Source: Chloroflexus sp.
Lineage (GTDB): Bacteria; Chloroflexota; Anaerolineae; Anaerolineales; Villigracilaceae
Direction: 5' to 3'
DNA length: 64,000 nucleotides
Assembly: GCA_020723995.1 (NCBI GenBank)
Contig: DYHT01000007.1
Location: 1 to 64,000, forward strand
Shown: one piece after another, positions 15,693 through 25,414 of the stretch
How positions within the stretch are numbered: position 1 is the first letter of the stretch
Layout: the number at the start of each line of letters is the position of its first letter
Position numbers and translations under genes: made by a program
Notes under the pieces: generated by a model
The model's input: the letters and a program-made list of their open reading frames with translations, nothing else
Database searches by the model: none
Told to the model about the DNA's origin: nothing

Positions 15693-16646
15693 TCAAAACA
15701 AAGATGGCTGTGAGGCAGGATGTTTGACATTTCCCGCTTTCTCTTCAAGCCAGGCCTGCAACCTGATTGGTGCTTCTTTGAACGGGTGAGGAAAGGGCAA
15801 CGCGCCTTTTTGCAACAATAACTTGTTCCCCTCCGGCATCTGTTCATGCTCCAGCACAAAAACCGGAACCCAGCCGTTCTTGAGCGTTTCGGTTGCCCCG
15901 GCCCATGTGCCGCCAGCCTCGGCGTCGCTGGCAACCACGATGGCGTAATCGGCGAGAGTGTAGATGAGCCGGTTGCGTCCCATCGCCGCGCCGACCGAGA
16001 ACCCGGCGTTGGAACTGTACGGCGTGACCAGGCACAGGTCGCCGCGCCGCAGCGCTTCTTTCTGACCTCGGACTGCTCTTTCCAGACTATCCGCCAGCAC
16101 GCCAACGGCCGTCCCGCGTGCCTCGAGCGCGGACTCCATACTGATGGTGTCCACGCCTTTCGCCCCGCCCGAGTACAAGACCATGCCAGATATACCGCAC
16201 GCGTTGCCCACAAATGCTGCGCACTCTTTTCCTGCGTCGTCCAAATGACGCGACCCGACGACTGCAATTCCTGGTTGTCCGAGCAGTGCTCTTTCTCCGG
16301 CGTAGAACAACACCGCCGGGGCTGAGTCTTTCAACCGAGTGCGGTATCGCTCTGGGTAATCGGGGTCGGCGCGGGTGAGGGGATAAATGCCGAGAGATGC
16401 GAGGCGTTTAATTTCATGTTGAATGTCGCGTGAAAGCAGAGATGTGATGCGCGCGGTTTCATCGGAGGAAAGGTCCAGCGGAGAATCACCTGTCGAAACG
16501 GTGAGCAGGTCTGAGGGTCGGAGTGAGGCGGCTTGTAGTCTGCGGTAGAGGGGATGCCATTCGCGCAGAGTCAACGGTTTGGCGGAGTCGTCATCCAAAC
16601 CAAGATGGGAGCAGAGGAGGAGGAGAGCGAGGGAGTCGGGGTTCAT
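15693..16646 (-). CDS. dprA: DprA/Smf-family DNA-processing protein
   Basis: About 317 aa from the ATG at 16646; the longer frame would need TTG at 16667, inside a palindrome. The Rossmann-type core shows YPERYRTRLKDSAPAVLFYAG, IAVVGSRHL, SGGAKGVDTISMESALEA and VTPYSSNAGFSVGAAMGRNR, typical of DprA, which loads RecA on incoming single-stranded DNA during transformation. The C-terminal half is a divergent version (VVASDAEAGGTWAGATETLK). It lies 36 bp downstream of a RecQ protein carrying a ComF-like domain, on the same strand, which strengthens a DNA-uptake or recombination role. Confidence 0.82.
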   Translation of the reverse strand: MNPDSLALLLLCSHLGLDDDSAKPLTLREWHPLYRRLQAASLRPSDLLTVSTGDSPLDLSSDETARITSLLSRDIQHEIKRLASLGIYPLTRADPDYPERYRTRLKDSAPAVLFYAGERALLGQPGIAVVGSRHLDDAGKECAAFVGNACGISGMVLYSGGAKGVDTISMESALEARGTAVGVLADSLERAVRGQKEALRRGDLCLVTPYSSNAGFSVGAAMGRNRLIYTLADYAIVVASDAEAGGTWAGATETLKNGWVPVFVLEHEQMPEGNKLLLQKGALPFPHPFKEAPIRLQAWLEEKAGNVKHPASQPSLF

Positions 16647-16662
16647 GTTGCGTGGTGTGTGG

Positions 16663-16681
16663 CGCAAATTGGCAATTTGCG
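16663..16681. repeat. Palindrome CGCAAATT-GGC-AATTTGCG between recQ and dprA
   Basis: Perfect inverted repeat immediately after the recQ stop and before dprA. It shares its core with the palindrome inside glyA-gcvT. There is no T-run, so it is not a classic terminator. Confidence 0.7.
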
Positions 16682-19600
16682 TTACGTGTCGGCGTGAATG
16701 GTGCGAGTGAGGGTGAGAACGTTGACTTGTGCGGCGCGATGATTGAGGAGGAGCCGTGTGATCTCTTCGAGGGTCGCGCCCGAGTCGAAGAGGTCGTCCA
16801 CGAGCAGGACGCGCCTGCCTGTTATATCACCGTTTATGGCGAACGCGCCCGCCACGTTATCGCGCTTTTGCGGGAGGGTGTGCATTTCCTTTTGCGGTTT
16901 TGTCTGGCGAGTCTTTATGATGGAGGTTTGCATGGGTTTGTCGAACACGCTGGATAGTGCTTTGCAAAATTCGTGAACGGGATTGAAGTCGCGCTGCGTG
17001 GAGGATGGAACGGGGATGATGATGTCGAATTGATCCATTTCAGGATGCGCGGCAAGAAGTTTGCGCGTATGTTCGACGAGCGCGGGCAGTACAGACGAGT
17101 CGGATTGATATTTGAGACGATAGGCGAGGTCGCCGATACCGCTGCGATTCCAGTCTGCACCTGTGAAACTGCTATGGAAATCGAGCGCGAAGCCTGTGTG
17201 CCAGTTGCCCGTTAGGGGGCGGGGGTGGGAGGAGGAGAGGTAGGAGATAATGGAGTCAGCGTGGGGCGCGGGGTATGGAGCGTGTTGCGTGGCAGGTGTC
17301 GAAATGTCGGTGGTCAGGTTTGCTTTGGCGAACGTTTTTTTGTCACGACGTCGTAAGATTGCGATTTTTGCCGAATCGCGAGTGTAGTATTGTTCGTTTT
17401 CGTCTTCTGAGATTTTTTCAAGTAAACCAATTGCGCGCGGGTCTCCGATGTTTCCCAATGCTTTGACTGCATATTGACGAACCTGTGGTTTTGTTTCTAT
17501 CGCGAGCAAATCCATCAGAGGTTGAACGGCTTGTGCGTCCCTGATTTTGCCAAGCGCGGAGGCGGCTAATCTCCTTGTGTTTCCGTCTCCACTTTTCAAT
17601 GCAGTTATAAGTTCGGGGATGGCAGATGAAGATTTTGATTCGCCAAGAGCAACGATGTGTTGTATGTGGTTGGCTGGCGAGGTCTTATCTTCAGTTTCTG
17701 CATCAGGGATTTCAACCGCCGTGTAACTTGCGACGACGCAACGGATCATTTCATAGGTGATTTCATCGGAAAGTAAATTTTTGATGGGGAAAAGATATTG
17801 GGTGGAGCCGACTTTTTGAATCGCCTTTTCGATTTTTTCATGAATCTCTTTCGAGACAACTTTATCCACATCGAGTTTGCCTGCTTCGATGAGTTTGGCG
17901 CAGTGGCCGTAGATGGTCATCATGGTGAGGCCGCGCTGACGGGCGATCTTTTCGAGAGTCAGGCCGTTGGCGAGGAGTTGCGCGGTGTACTCCACTGTCC
18001 CGCCCGCCTGCATTTCGGATTTTTTCTTTTCAATCGCGTGTGAAGATATACCTTGCGGCATTTTCAACGGGATGGACGTTTTTTGTTTGATGGCGCTTTC
18101 GCCTTTGGGTGTGAGACTCAGCACAGGGTATTCCCCGCCGATGACTTTGAAATACCCATGCGCAGTCAATTCACTAATCACCTCTTCGATTTTGTTTTGA
18201 TTAAGCGCGGTGAGTTTGGCGTAGTAAACATGCTTGTCATATCCAAACTTCTGTATGTCTTGCGCCTTCGAACCTTTTAAAATTTGCGCCAATTTCCTGC
18301 GTCCGACTTGACGTTTGCCCAGCCTGCGGACAGTATCGAGGATGATGAGCGCGGCGCGTTCTGCGTGCGACATCTGCGCCACATCCCCACCCCATTTGGG
18401 CATATTCTTTTGCGAGAGGCAGTTGTCGCAACAGACGGGCGCGTCGGGGCTGGCGCTATCGCCAAAGTGTTTAAGCACTGCGCGGCGGCGGCAGGCATTG
18501 GTCTCCGCGTAGTTGACCATATGATCAAGTTGGTCGGTGCGGTGACGCGTGTGTTCCTTGCTGCGCACCGCGGCTTGCTGAATGGCTTTGGAATCCCATT
18601 TGCCTCTTCGCAGTAACATCCTTATGCCGTCGTCGCCGAGATGTTCGAGCGCGCCGACGCGTTCCAGTTCGGCCAGTCCCACTTTGATTTTAACGGGGTG
18701 TAAATCGGTGCGGCGCGAGAAGTCGTCGGTCGTCATCCAGATTTGGTTATCCGCGCTGCCGAGGGCGTGGTAGAGGAGTCGCAGCTCCTCAGGCGAGACG
18801 ACACTGCTGGCGATGAAGAACTCCTGCAGGGCGCGGTCCTGCGGGGCGTAAAGCAGGATGACTTTGGCGGGGAGTCCATCGCGTCCCGCGCGACCTGCCT
18901 CCTGATAATAGGCTTCGAGCGAGCCTGGCAGGGTGTAATGGATCACCTGGCGCACGTCGGCGCGGTCAATGCCCATGCCGAAGGCGTTGGTGGCGCAGAT
19001 GACGGTAGTCCTGCTGTTGATGAACGATTCCTGGATCCGCACGCGGTCTTCGGGGGGCAGTCCCGCGTGGTAATGCTCCGCTTTCACCCTGCACACCGCG
19101 CGCACGAACTCGGCTGTTTCTTCCGCGTCGCGGCGCGTGCCTGTGTAGATCAGCGTCGCGCCGTTTGGATGCGGATTGAGCAACTCATTCAAGGCGCGGA
19201 ACTTGGCTTCGACATTGGCTGTGTATTTCACTTCGAGCGTGAGATTGGGACGGTTGAATCCCGTCACGATGCATTTTGTTGATTCAGGCAGCCCCAACAA
19301 ACGGACGATGTCGCTTTGCACTTTGGGAGTCGCGGTGGCGGTCAGTGCGACCGTGAGTGGATTGCTCAGTTGTTTGCGCGCTTCGGCAATGTGAAGATAG
19401 TCGGGGCGGAAGTCGTGTCCCCACTCGGAGATGCAATGAGCTTCGTCAACGGCGAGCAGGCTGAGGGTCCGATTTTGAAGCGATTGGAGGAAGGTCACAC
19501 TTCTCAAGCGTTCAGGCGCGACGTAAACGAGTCTGTATTTCCCCTGAGAGACGAGAGTCAATCTTTCTTTTTGTTCAGATACGGGAATGGCGCTGTTGAT

Positions 19601-19855
19601 GAACGTCGCGGGGATGCCTTTGCGATTGAGCGCGTCCACCTGGTCTTTCATCAACGCGATGAGCGGAGAAATGACGAGCGTGAGGCCATCGAGTTGCAAT
19701 GCGGCCAGTTGAAAGATGAGCGATTTCCCCGCGCCGGTGGGCATGATGGCGAGGGTGTGATGACCGGCGAGCAGGCTCTCAATCGCATCTTGCTGGCCGG
19801 GGCGAAAGGAGTCGAAGCCGAAGGCGGATTGGAGAGCGGTTTCAATGGGTTGCAT
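16682..19855 (-). CDS. recQ: RecQ-family helicase fused to HEAT repeats and a ComF-type phosphoribosyltransferase domain
   Basis: 1057 aa against ~600-730 for ordinary RecQ. Residues 1-~330: superfamily 2 helicase with MPTGAGKSLIFQ (Walker A), VDEAHCISEWGHDFRPDY and GMGIDRADVRQVIHYTLPGS. A zinc cluster (ETNACRRRAVLKHFGD...CCDNC) and winged-helix part follow, then an HTH segment (ANGLTLEKIARQRGLTMMTI). Residues ~720-830 are HEAT-like (VRQYAVKALGNIGDPRAIGLL). The C-terminus ends in a PRTase loop, VLLVDDLFDSGATLEEITRL, as in ComFC. It is predicted to unwind DNA, with the ComF part linking it to uptake of single-stranded DNA. The neighbouring dprA supports this. Confidence 0.9.
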   Translation of the reverse strand: MQPIETALQSAFGFDSFRPGQQDAIESLLAGHHTLAIMPTGAGKSLIFQLAALQLDGLTLVISPLIALMKDQVDALNRKGIPATFINSAIPVSEQKERLTLVSQGKYRLVYVAPERLRSVTFLQSLQNRTLSLLAVDEAHCISEWGHDFRPDYLHIAEARKQLSNPLTVALTATATPKVQSDIVRLLGLPESTKCIVTGFNRPNLTLEVKYTANVEAKFRALNELLNPHPNGATLIYTGTRRDAEETAEFVRAVCRVKAEHYHAGLPPEDRVRIQESFINSRTTVICATNAFGMGIDRADVRQVIHYTLPGSLEAYYQEAGRAGRDGLPAKVILLYAPQDRALQEFFIASSVVSPEELRLLYHALGSADNQIWMTTDDFSRRTDLHPVKIKVGLAELERVGALEHLGDDGIRMLLRRGKWDSKAIQQAAVRSKEHTRHRTDQLDHMVNYAETNACRRRAVLKHFGDSASPDAPVCCDNCLSQKNMPKWGGDVAQMSHAERAALIILDTVRRLGKRQVGRRKLAQILKGSKAQDIQKFGYDKHVYYAKLTALNQNKIEEVISELTAHGYFKVIGGEYPVLSLTPKGESAIKQKTSIPLKMPQGISSHAIEKKKSEMQAGGTVEYTAQLLANGLTLEKIARQRGLTMMTIYGHCAKLIEAGKLDVDKVVSKEIHEKIEKAIQKVGSTQYLFPIKNLLSDEITYEMIRCVVASYTAVEIPDAETEDKTSPANHIQHIVALGESKSSSAIPELITALKSGDGNTRRLAASALGKIRDAQAVQPLMDLLAIETKPQVRQYAVKALGNIGDPRAIGLLEKISEDENEQYYTRDSAKIAILRRRDKKTFAKANLTTDISTPATQHAPYPAPHADSIISYLSSSHPRPLTGNWHTGFALDFHSSFTGADWNRSGIGDLAYRLKYQSDSSVLPALVEHTRKLLAAHPEMDQFDIIIPVPSSTQRDFNPVHEFCKALSSVFDKPMQTSIIKTRQTKPQKEMHTLPQKRDNVAGAFAINGDITGRRVLLVDDLFDSGATLEEITRLLLNHRAAQVNVLTLTRTIHADT

Positions 19856-19867
19856 AGGCGTCGTTAG

Positions 19868-20332
19868 TCACTCATCGTCCTCCGCGCCGAGGCTGGCGGT
19901 CGGGTCAATTGGCGGCTCGTTGGGGTCGTAGTGCTTCGGTACGGCAGGCGGCGGGATTTGCCGCGTCCAGCGGTGGTGCTGGAGCAAATCCTGGAGCATT
20001 TCATCGGGCATCTCGCCAGAAAATAGGCGCGCCTGCTGCTTGACCCAGTCCGCAGGTTCGCCGGGCTGGCCTTCTTCGCGAGCGCGGGCGAGCAGTTGAT
20101 GAACGTAGTCGGGGTAGGTGGGCATGGTTGTTTCGACTGCATAAAATTCTTCTTTGGTCAGGGGCAGGTGAATTATACAACCACTTGCATAAAAGCTCCC
20201 TTCGCTGGCGAATGTTAAATGCCCCCTAAAACCGATGAATGGCATCCGTGTGAACACACCCGGCCAAACCAGAACAGTACCCAAACGATAACGCCTCAAA
20301 GCCATATTGATAATTTTCTCCTCGGTTAGCAT
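19868..20332 (-). CDS. Hypothetical protein
   Basis: 154 aa at most; not recognised. The first ~60 residues are basic/hydrophobic with no clear signal peptide. The C-terminal part ([20 protein letters not shown]..., [21 protein letters not shown]) is helical and ends in a Pro/Asp-rich acidic tail. The first ATG overlaps the hemL stop by 7 bp; ATG codons at 20305 and 20125 are alternatives, with AGGAG about 12 bases before 20305. It lies 12 bp upstream of recQ and may share its transcript. Confidence 0.55.
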   Translation of the reverse strand: MLTEEKIINMALRRYRLGTVLVWPGVFTRMPFIGFRGHLTFASEGSFYASGCIIHLPLTKEEFYAVETTMPTYPDYVHQLLARAREEGQPGEPADWVKQQARLFSGEMPDEMLQDLLQHHRWTRQIPPPAVPKHYDPNEPPIDPTASLGAEDDE

Positions 20333-21609
20333 GTGAGAAAAGCCTCCGTCGCCGCGGCAATGGTCGCCTCGATCACCGCGTCTGTGTGCAGCGTTGAAAT
20401 AAACCCGGCTTCGAACTGTGATGGGGCGAGATAGACGCCATTCTCGAGCATCTTTTGGAAAAATTTCCCGAAGCGGACGGTATCTGCAATTTTAACCGTT
20501 GACCAGTCCCGCGGCTCGGTCTCGCTAAAGAAGGTCGTGAACATCGTCCCGACCCGCGTCTGGCGTACCGTCACACCGGCCTTTTTCGCCGCTGATGCGA
20601 TTCCCGTTTCCAGCGCGGCTGCGGCTTTTTCCAATTTCTGCCAGGTCCCCGGCGCTTTGAGCAGGTTCAGCGTGGCAATGCCGGCCGTCATGGCAAGCGG
20701 GTTGCCAGCCAGAGTCCCGGCCTGGTACATCGGTCCGGCCGGCGCGACCATTTGCATGATCTCGCGTCTGCCGCCATACGCGCCGACGGGCAGTCCGCCG
20801 CCGATGACTTTGCCGAGCGTGGTCAGGTCGGGATGGATGCCGTAGAGCGCCTGTGCGCCGTTCAAGTGGACGCGGAAGCCGGTCATCACTTCGTCGAAGA
20901 TTAGCAGCGCGCCGTGTTCGGCGGTGATTCTCCGCAGGCCGGGCAGGAATCCATCCACCGGCGGGACGACGCCCATGTTACCTGCCACCGGTTCAACGAT
21001 GATGGCCGCAATTTGGCCGGGATACTGCTTGAACAGGGACTCGACCGAATCGAGGTCGTTGTAGCGGGTGACGAGCGTATCCGCCACCGTCGCGGCAGGC
21101 ACGCCGGGCGAATCGGGCAGGCCGAGCGTAGCAACGCCCGAACCCGCTTGCACTAGCAGCATGTCGGCATGGCCGTGATAGCAGCCCTCGAACTTGATGA
21201 TTCTGTCGCGTTTGGTGTAGGCGCGCGCCAGACGCAAGGCGGTCATGGTGGCCTCGGTGCCGGAGTTGACAAAGCGAATCATCTCGATGTTGGGCATAAA
21301 GTCCATGACCAGTTTCGCCAGTTCCACTTCCAGCGGGCTGGGCGCGCCGTAGGACGTGCCTTTGAGCGCAGCCTGCTGGATGGCGGCGATCACATCAGGC
21401 TGGGCATGACCGAGAATGAGCGGCCCCCACGAGAGTACATAGTCAATATAGCGATTGCCGTCAACATCGTAAAGATAGGGACCTTCGCCACGGTCGATGA
21501 ACAGCGGCTGGCCGCCCACGGCATGGAAGGCGCGCACGGGTGAATCCACACCGCCTGGCAATAGTTTTTGTGCTTCTTGAAAGAGAGAGATGGATTCTTG
21601 GATGTTCAT
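20326..21609 (-). CDS. hemL: Glutamate-1-semialdehyde 2,1-aminomutase
   Basis: 427 aa from the ATG at 21609 ([20 protein letters not shown]). The longer track ORF runs back into a palindromic repeat and is rejected. Class-III aminotransferase fold with [44 protein letters not shown], the Asp in [11 protein letters not shown] and the PLP lysine in [17 protein letters not shown]. It converts GSA, made by HemA, into 5-aminolevulinate, completing the C5 pathway. It is the most distal gene of the tetrapyrrole cluster on this strand. Confidence 0.96.
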   Translation of the reverse strand: MNIQESISLFQEAQKLLPGGVDSPVRAFHAVGGQPLFIDRGEGPYLYDVDGNRYIDYVLSWGPLILGHAQPDVIAAIQQAALKGTSYGAPSPLEVELAKLVMDFMPNIEMIRFVNSGTEATMTALRLARAYTKRDRIIKFEGCYHGHADMLLVQAGSGVATLGLPDSPGVPAATVADTLVTRYNDLDSVESLFKQYPGQIAAIIVEPVAGNMGVVPPVDGFLPGLRRITAEHGALLIFDEVMTGFRVHLNGAQALYGIHPDLTTLGKVIGGGLPVGAYGGRREIMQMVAPAGPMYQAGTLAGNPLAMTAGIATLNLLKAPGTWQKLEKAAAALETGIASAAKKAGVTVRQTRVGTMFTTFFSETEPRDWSTVKIADTVRFGKFFQKMLENGVYLAPSQFEAGFISTLHTDAVIEATIAAATEAFLTC

Positions 21610-21624
21610 AATTTTCCTTTGGTA

Positions 21625-21723
21625 TGTCATTGCGAGCCGTTCTTTCCCGGAAGGACACCGGGACGGTGTGGCGAAGCAATCTCCCCTGCTAAAGAGGAGA
21701 CTGCTTCGTTCCTCGCAGTGACA
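21625..21723. repeat. Nested palindromic element (TGTCATTGCGAG ends) at the hemG 3' end
   Basis: 99 bp with terminal inverted repeats TGTCATTGCGAG/CTCGCAGTGACA and an inner pair GAAGCAATCTCC/GGAGACTGCTTC. The hemG stop codon lies in the left terminal repeat, so the element supplies the last ~30 codons of hemG. A second member with the same plan is at 38710-38798. It also contains the small hairpin ACACCG-GGA-CGGTGT seen again inside elp3. Confidence 0.85.
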
Positions 21724-23147
21724 TGGCTTAGAATCTTTTCCACGGCGAGTTTGCCAGAATGGATGCAATCGGGAATGCCGATACCGCGATAGCCGTTGCC
21801 CGCCAATGCAAGCCCAGGATATTTTTCCAATGCGTCATCAATGCGTTTGAGAATTTCGGGGTGACCGATATTGTATTGCGGCATGGCTTTGTCCCACATG
21901 AAAGTGCGGTGGAGCAGGGGCGCAGCGGAGATTCCGATGGTTAATAGCAGTTCCTCTTTGGCAAGTTCGAACAGGCCGTGTTCATCCCACGGGATGTCGT
22001 TTTCCTGCCCGGCGCGGCCGACAAAGACGCGGATGAGGGCATAGCCATCTGGCGCGCGGTGCGGGAACTTGGTCGAAGTCCAGGTGCAGGCCAGGGCGCG
22101 GCGTCCTTCGCGGCGCGGGATAACGTATCCGTATCCATCCAGCGGTCGGACGAGGTCACTCTGCCGGTAGGCGAGGGTGACGGTAGCCGTCGAGGTGTAG
22201 GGAATGGACTGTAAATCGGCGGCCAGCGACGGGTCGAGCGATCCGAGCAGCGACGCGCTGACGTAGGCTGGAGTGGCCAAAATAACGGAATCGGCTTCGA
22301 GGGTTGAGCCAGTTTCCAATTCCACAAAATAGCTTGAATCGATATTCGATATTTGGGATACCGGGGTATTAAGGCGCAGGTCAGCGCCGTTTGACGTGAG
22401 ACGTTCGACAAGTTTTTCGACGATTTCAGCCAGCCCGGTGGTAGGAGTCAGGAAAGCAGAGCGGGAGCCGGGGGTGGACGGGGATTTCTTACGCATTTCG
22501 AGCGCGCCGCGGGCAAGCGAGCCGTACTTGAGTTCGAGGTCGCGCAGGTAGGGGAAGGTGCTGGCAAGGCTGAGTTGGTCGCCGTCGCCCGCGTAGATGC
22601 CGGACATGAGCGGCTCGATCAGGTTTTCGTAGGCGGCGCGCCCGAGGCGGCGGCTGACGAAGGCGCCGAGGCTCTCGTCACCGCCTGCCCCAGAGTGATT
22701 GGGGTTGAGGGGGCGGGGCGGGAGCAGGAAATCGAGCCCCATGCGCGCCTTGCCAAACCACGAGACCAGCCGGGTTTCGAGAATCGCCCGGATGTTGGTG
22801 GGAATCATCATGGCAAGCCCGTCGGGCAGGGGCAGCAGGCGGCTGCGGTGCAGGACGTAGGTGTTTTTCTGGTGCGGGTTGGTGCCGTGCAGCCGTTCGC
22901 CAATGCCGAGTTCTTTGCACAGTGCGGCGGCGTAGGGTTTGGTGGCAAGGAAGGTGTCGGGGCCGCCTTCGATGATGAACTGACCATCGTCAAAAGTGAC
23001 GCGGTCGGTGGCGATTTTGCCGCCCCAGCGCGAGTCGGATTCGAGGATGGTCAAGTGGATAGTCTGGCCGGCTGCTGCGGTTTTTTTCTGAGTGTAGTAG
23101 GCGGAGTAGAGCCCGGCAATGCCGCCGCCGATAACGATTAGTCTCAT
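21627..23147 (-). CDS. hemG: Protoporphyrinogen / coproporphyrinogen oxidase (HemY/CgoX type)
   Basis: 506 aa FAD protein. Dinucleotide motif [14 protein letters not shown] at the start, [44 protein letters not shown] and the C-terminal [17 protein letters not shown]. The family oxidises (copro)protoporphyrinogen to the porphyrin using O2. Which of the two substrates is used cannot be decided; in monoderm bacteria the relatives often act on coproporphyrinogen. The last ~30 residues ([20 protein letters not shown]...) are translated from the palindromic element and are not part of the enzyme fold. Confidence 0.92.
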   Translation of the reverse strand: MRLIVIGGGIAGLYSAYYTQKKTAAAGQTIHLTILESDSRWGGKIATDRVTFDDGQFIIEGGPDTFLATKPYAAALCKELGIGERLHGTNPHQKNTYVLHRSRLLPLPDGLAMMIPTNIRAILETRLVSWFGKARMGLDFLLPPRPLNPNHSGAGGDESLGAFVSRRLGRAAYENLIEPLMSGIYAGDGDQLSLASTFPYLRDLELKYGSLARGALEMRKKSPSTPGSRSAFLTPTTGLAEIVEKLVERLTSNGADLRLNTPVSQISNIDSSYFVELETGSTLEADSVILATPAYVSASLLGSLDPSLAADLQSIPYTSTATVTLAYRQSDLVRPLDGYGYVIPRREGRRALACTWTSTKFPHRAPDGYALIRVFVGRAGQENDIPWDEHGLFELAKEELLLTIGISAAPLLHRTFMWDKAMPQYNIGHPEILKRIDDALEKYPGLALAGNGYRGIGIPDCIHSGKLAVEKILSHVTARNEAVSSLAGEIASPHRPGVLPGKNGSQ

Positions 23148-23149
23148 AG

Positions 23150-23269
23150 TCAGTTAGTCCGTAGTCGAATAGTCTTTTGTCGAATAGTCATTCGTCGGAT
23201 TGTCTCATAGGTGATAGTCAGTTAGACCAGTGACTGACAATTAGACTATCGGACTATTTGACCATTCTG
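23150..23269. repeat. AGTC/GACTA short-word tract
   Basis: Repeated words such as TAGTCAGTTAGTCCGTAGTCGAATAGTC fill the space between the DUF4491-like gene and hemG. No gene or terminator hairpin is apparent. Confidence 0.75.
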
Positions 23270-23602
23270 TTAAAGATGTGGTGCTTTCCACTTCTTGATA
23301 ATGTCCGCAAACGGCAGTTGCACTTTCTTCGCGCGGGATGGATACCAGCCAAGTTCGGCGCGGATGGCCTGTTCTTTGAGTTCGGTGGAGCCCCAGATGA
23401 TGGATGCGCCAAAGACGCCAAGCAGGGCAGATGCCCAATTGCTGGCGAGGAACAGCGAACTGAGAACGAGCAGAAAGCCAAGCCCCATGAGGTAAGGCCA
23501 CCAGGGATGACCGAAGTATCGTTCGCCGCGAATGACCCAGACAAAGCCGGAGCCGATGATGAAGAGGGTAACAATGGCAAGAAGTAGTCCGAACCAGTTC
23601 AT
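23270..23602 (-). CDS. DUF4491-family small membrane protein (copy 1)
   Basis: About 110 aa starting MNWFGLLLAIVTLFIIGSGF. Three hydrophobic segments, a conserved-looking GERYFG between the first two, and an amphipathic end with STELKEQAIRAELGWYPSRAKK. The E-LKEQ...GW(Y/F)P pattern fits DUF4491 as I recall it. Function unknown. A second related gene follows immediately upstream, both embedded among tetrapyrrole genes on the same strand. Confidence 0.65.
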   Translation of the reverse strand: MNWFGLLLAIVTLFIIGSGFVWVIRGERYFGHPWWPYLMGLGFLLVLSSLFLASNWASALLGVFGASIIWGSTELKEQAIRAELGWYPSRAKKVQLPFADIIKKWKAPHL

Positions 23603-24062
<460 letters not shown>

Positions 24063-24121
24063 CAGGTAGACAAGGAAACAGTTAAACAGGTATTTGTCTA
24101 CTTGTCTACTTGTTTACCTGT

Positions 24122-25162
24122 CTACTTGCCTACCCCGTACTCATGCACCATCTCCACAACGGCTTTCACGTTCTCAACCGGCGTGTTCTGGAGAATGCCA
24201 TGCCCCAGGTTGAAAATGTGACCGGGGCGTCCTTCAGCGCGGCGCAAAATGTCGGTGACGCGCTTTTTAATCTCGGGTAGCGAGGCAAATAGGGTGACCG
24301 GGTCGAGGTTGCCCTGGATGGCGACATCGTGCCCGACAAGTTTCCAGCCGTCATCGAGCGGGATGCGCCAGTCGAGGCCAAGCACGTCGCCGCCAGCCTG
24401 TTTCATCAACGGCAGCAAGGTGGTCGTATTCGTGCCGAAGTGGATGACCGGCACGCCCTCTGCTTGCGCGGCTTTGAGCAGGCGCTGCGAGTAGGGTAGG
24501 ACGAAGGTCTCGTAATCGGCGGGGCTGAGCGCGCCGACCCACGAGTCAAAGACCTGCACTGCCTGCGCCCCGGCGCGGATCTGCGCTAGCAGGTAGTCGG
24601 TCAGCACGCCGGAGAGTTTGTCCATCAGCGCGTGCCAGGTCTGCGGGTCGGAGTACATCATCGTCTTGGTTTTCAGGAACTCGCGCGATGAGCCGCCTTC
24701 GACGATGTACGATGCGACTGTGAACGGCGCGCCGCAAAAGCCGATGAGCGGAATCCCGCCCAGGTTTTCGCGCAGGATGCGGATGGCGTCCAGCACGTAG
24801 ACGAGGTCGGTTTCGGGGTCAACGGGACGCAGATTGTTTACATCCGCCAGTGTGCGGACGGGCTTGCCGATGAGCGGCCCTTCGCCTTTGGCAAATTCCA
24901 ACCTCAGGCCGAGCGGAATGGCGGGCAGGAGAATATCCGCGAACAGGATGGCGGCATCCACGCCCAGGGCGTGCACAGGCTGAAGGGTCACTTCGGCAGC
25001 GAGTTCGGGGTGGTAGCAGATTTCTAGCAATGAATACTTCTCGCGGATGACGCGGTATTCGGCCATGTAGCGTCCGGCCTGACGCATGAACCAGACTGGG
25101 GTGGCGTCAACAGGCTGACGGTGGCAGGCGGAGAGGAAACGGGAATCTGTAGATTGGGTCAT
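24122..25162 (-). CDS. hemE: Uroporphyrinogen decarboxylase
   Basis: 346 aa, normal length. Signature 1 PVWFMRQAGRYMAEYR lies near residue 22 and signature 2 GFCGAPFTVASYIVEGGSS near residue 140. IHFGTNTTTLLPLMKQAGGDVLGLDWR and the C-terminal FNLGHGILQNTPVENVK are also diagnostic. It decarboxylates uroporphyrinogen III to coproporphyrinogen III. It starts divergently from hicB, whose -35 region overlaps the hemE start codon area. Confidence 0.97.
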   Translation of the reverse strand: MTQSTDSRFLSACHRQPVDATPVWFMRQAGRYMAEYRVIREKYSLLEICYHPELAAEVTLQPVHALGVDAAILFADILLPAIPLGLRLEFAKGEGPLIGKPVRTLADVNNLRPVDPETDLVYVLDAIRILRENLGGIPLIGFCGAPFTVASYIVEGGSSREFLKTKTMMYSDPQTWHALMDKLSGVLTDYLLAQIRAGAQAVQVFDSWVGALSPADYETFVLPYSQRLLKAAQAEGVPVIHFGTNTTTLLPLMKQAGGDVLGLDWRIPLDDGWKLVGHDVAIQGNLDPVTLFASLPEIKKRVTDILRRAEGRPGHIFNLGHGILQNTPVENVKAVVEMVHEYGVGK

Positions 25163-25181
25163 AAGGCTACCATGCTATAAT
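25154..25181 (+). promoter_or_regulatory. Promoter of hicBA
   Basis: TTGGGT (25154-25159), 16-base spacer, TATAAT (25176-25181), then GGAGG before the hicB ATG. The box overlaps the first codons of hemE on the other strand, so a HicB repressor bound here could also affect hemE. Confidence 0.55.
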
Positions 25182-25200
25182 TTATGAAATGGAGGTTGCC

Positions 25201-25410
25201 ATGAAACTCACAGCGATTTTTGAAAAAGCTGGCGATTGGTGGCTTGGTTATGTTGAGGAACTGCCTGGCGCAAATACGCAAGGGCAAACGCTGGATGAAG
25301 CGCGTGAAAACCTGCGCGAAGCAGTGCAATTGATTATTGAAGCCAATCGTGAATTGCTCTTGCAACAAATTGAAGGACATGAGATTATCCGTGAGCCTTT
25401 GATGGTCTAG
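25201..25410 (+). CDS. hicB: HicB-family antitoxin
   Basis: 69 aa from ATG 25201, chosen for GGAGG six bases upstream; the track start at 25189 overlaps that site. Partial RNase-H-like HicB fold: AIFEKAGDWWLGYVEELPGANTQG then TLDEARENLREAVQLIIEAN. HicB binds and inhibits HicA. The hicB-hicA order is the common reverse arrangement. There is no C-terminal DNA-binding domain, so autoregulation may be weak or need the complex. Confidence 0.9.
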   Translation: MKLTAIFEKAGDWWLGYVEELPGANTQGQTLDEARENLREAVQLIIEANRELLLQQIEGHEIIREPLMV

Positions 25411-25414
25411 CCCG

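Noticed and set aside
15573-15716. Plus-strand 47-aa ORF (MIHVSAREAERALAFDQRD)
   Set aside because: Opposite the DUF2293-like scrap; no independent support.
21610-21768. N-terminal extension of hemL in the ORF track
   Set aside because: Translation of a palindromic element in a chance frame; [10 protein letters not shown] at 21609 is the family start.
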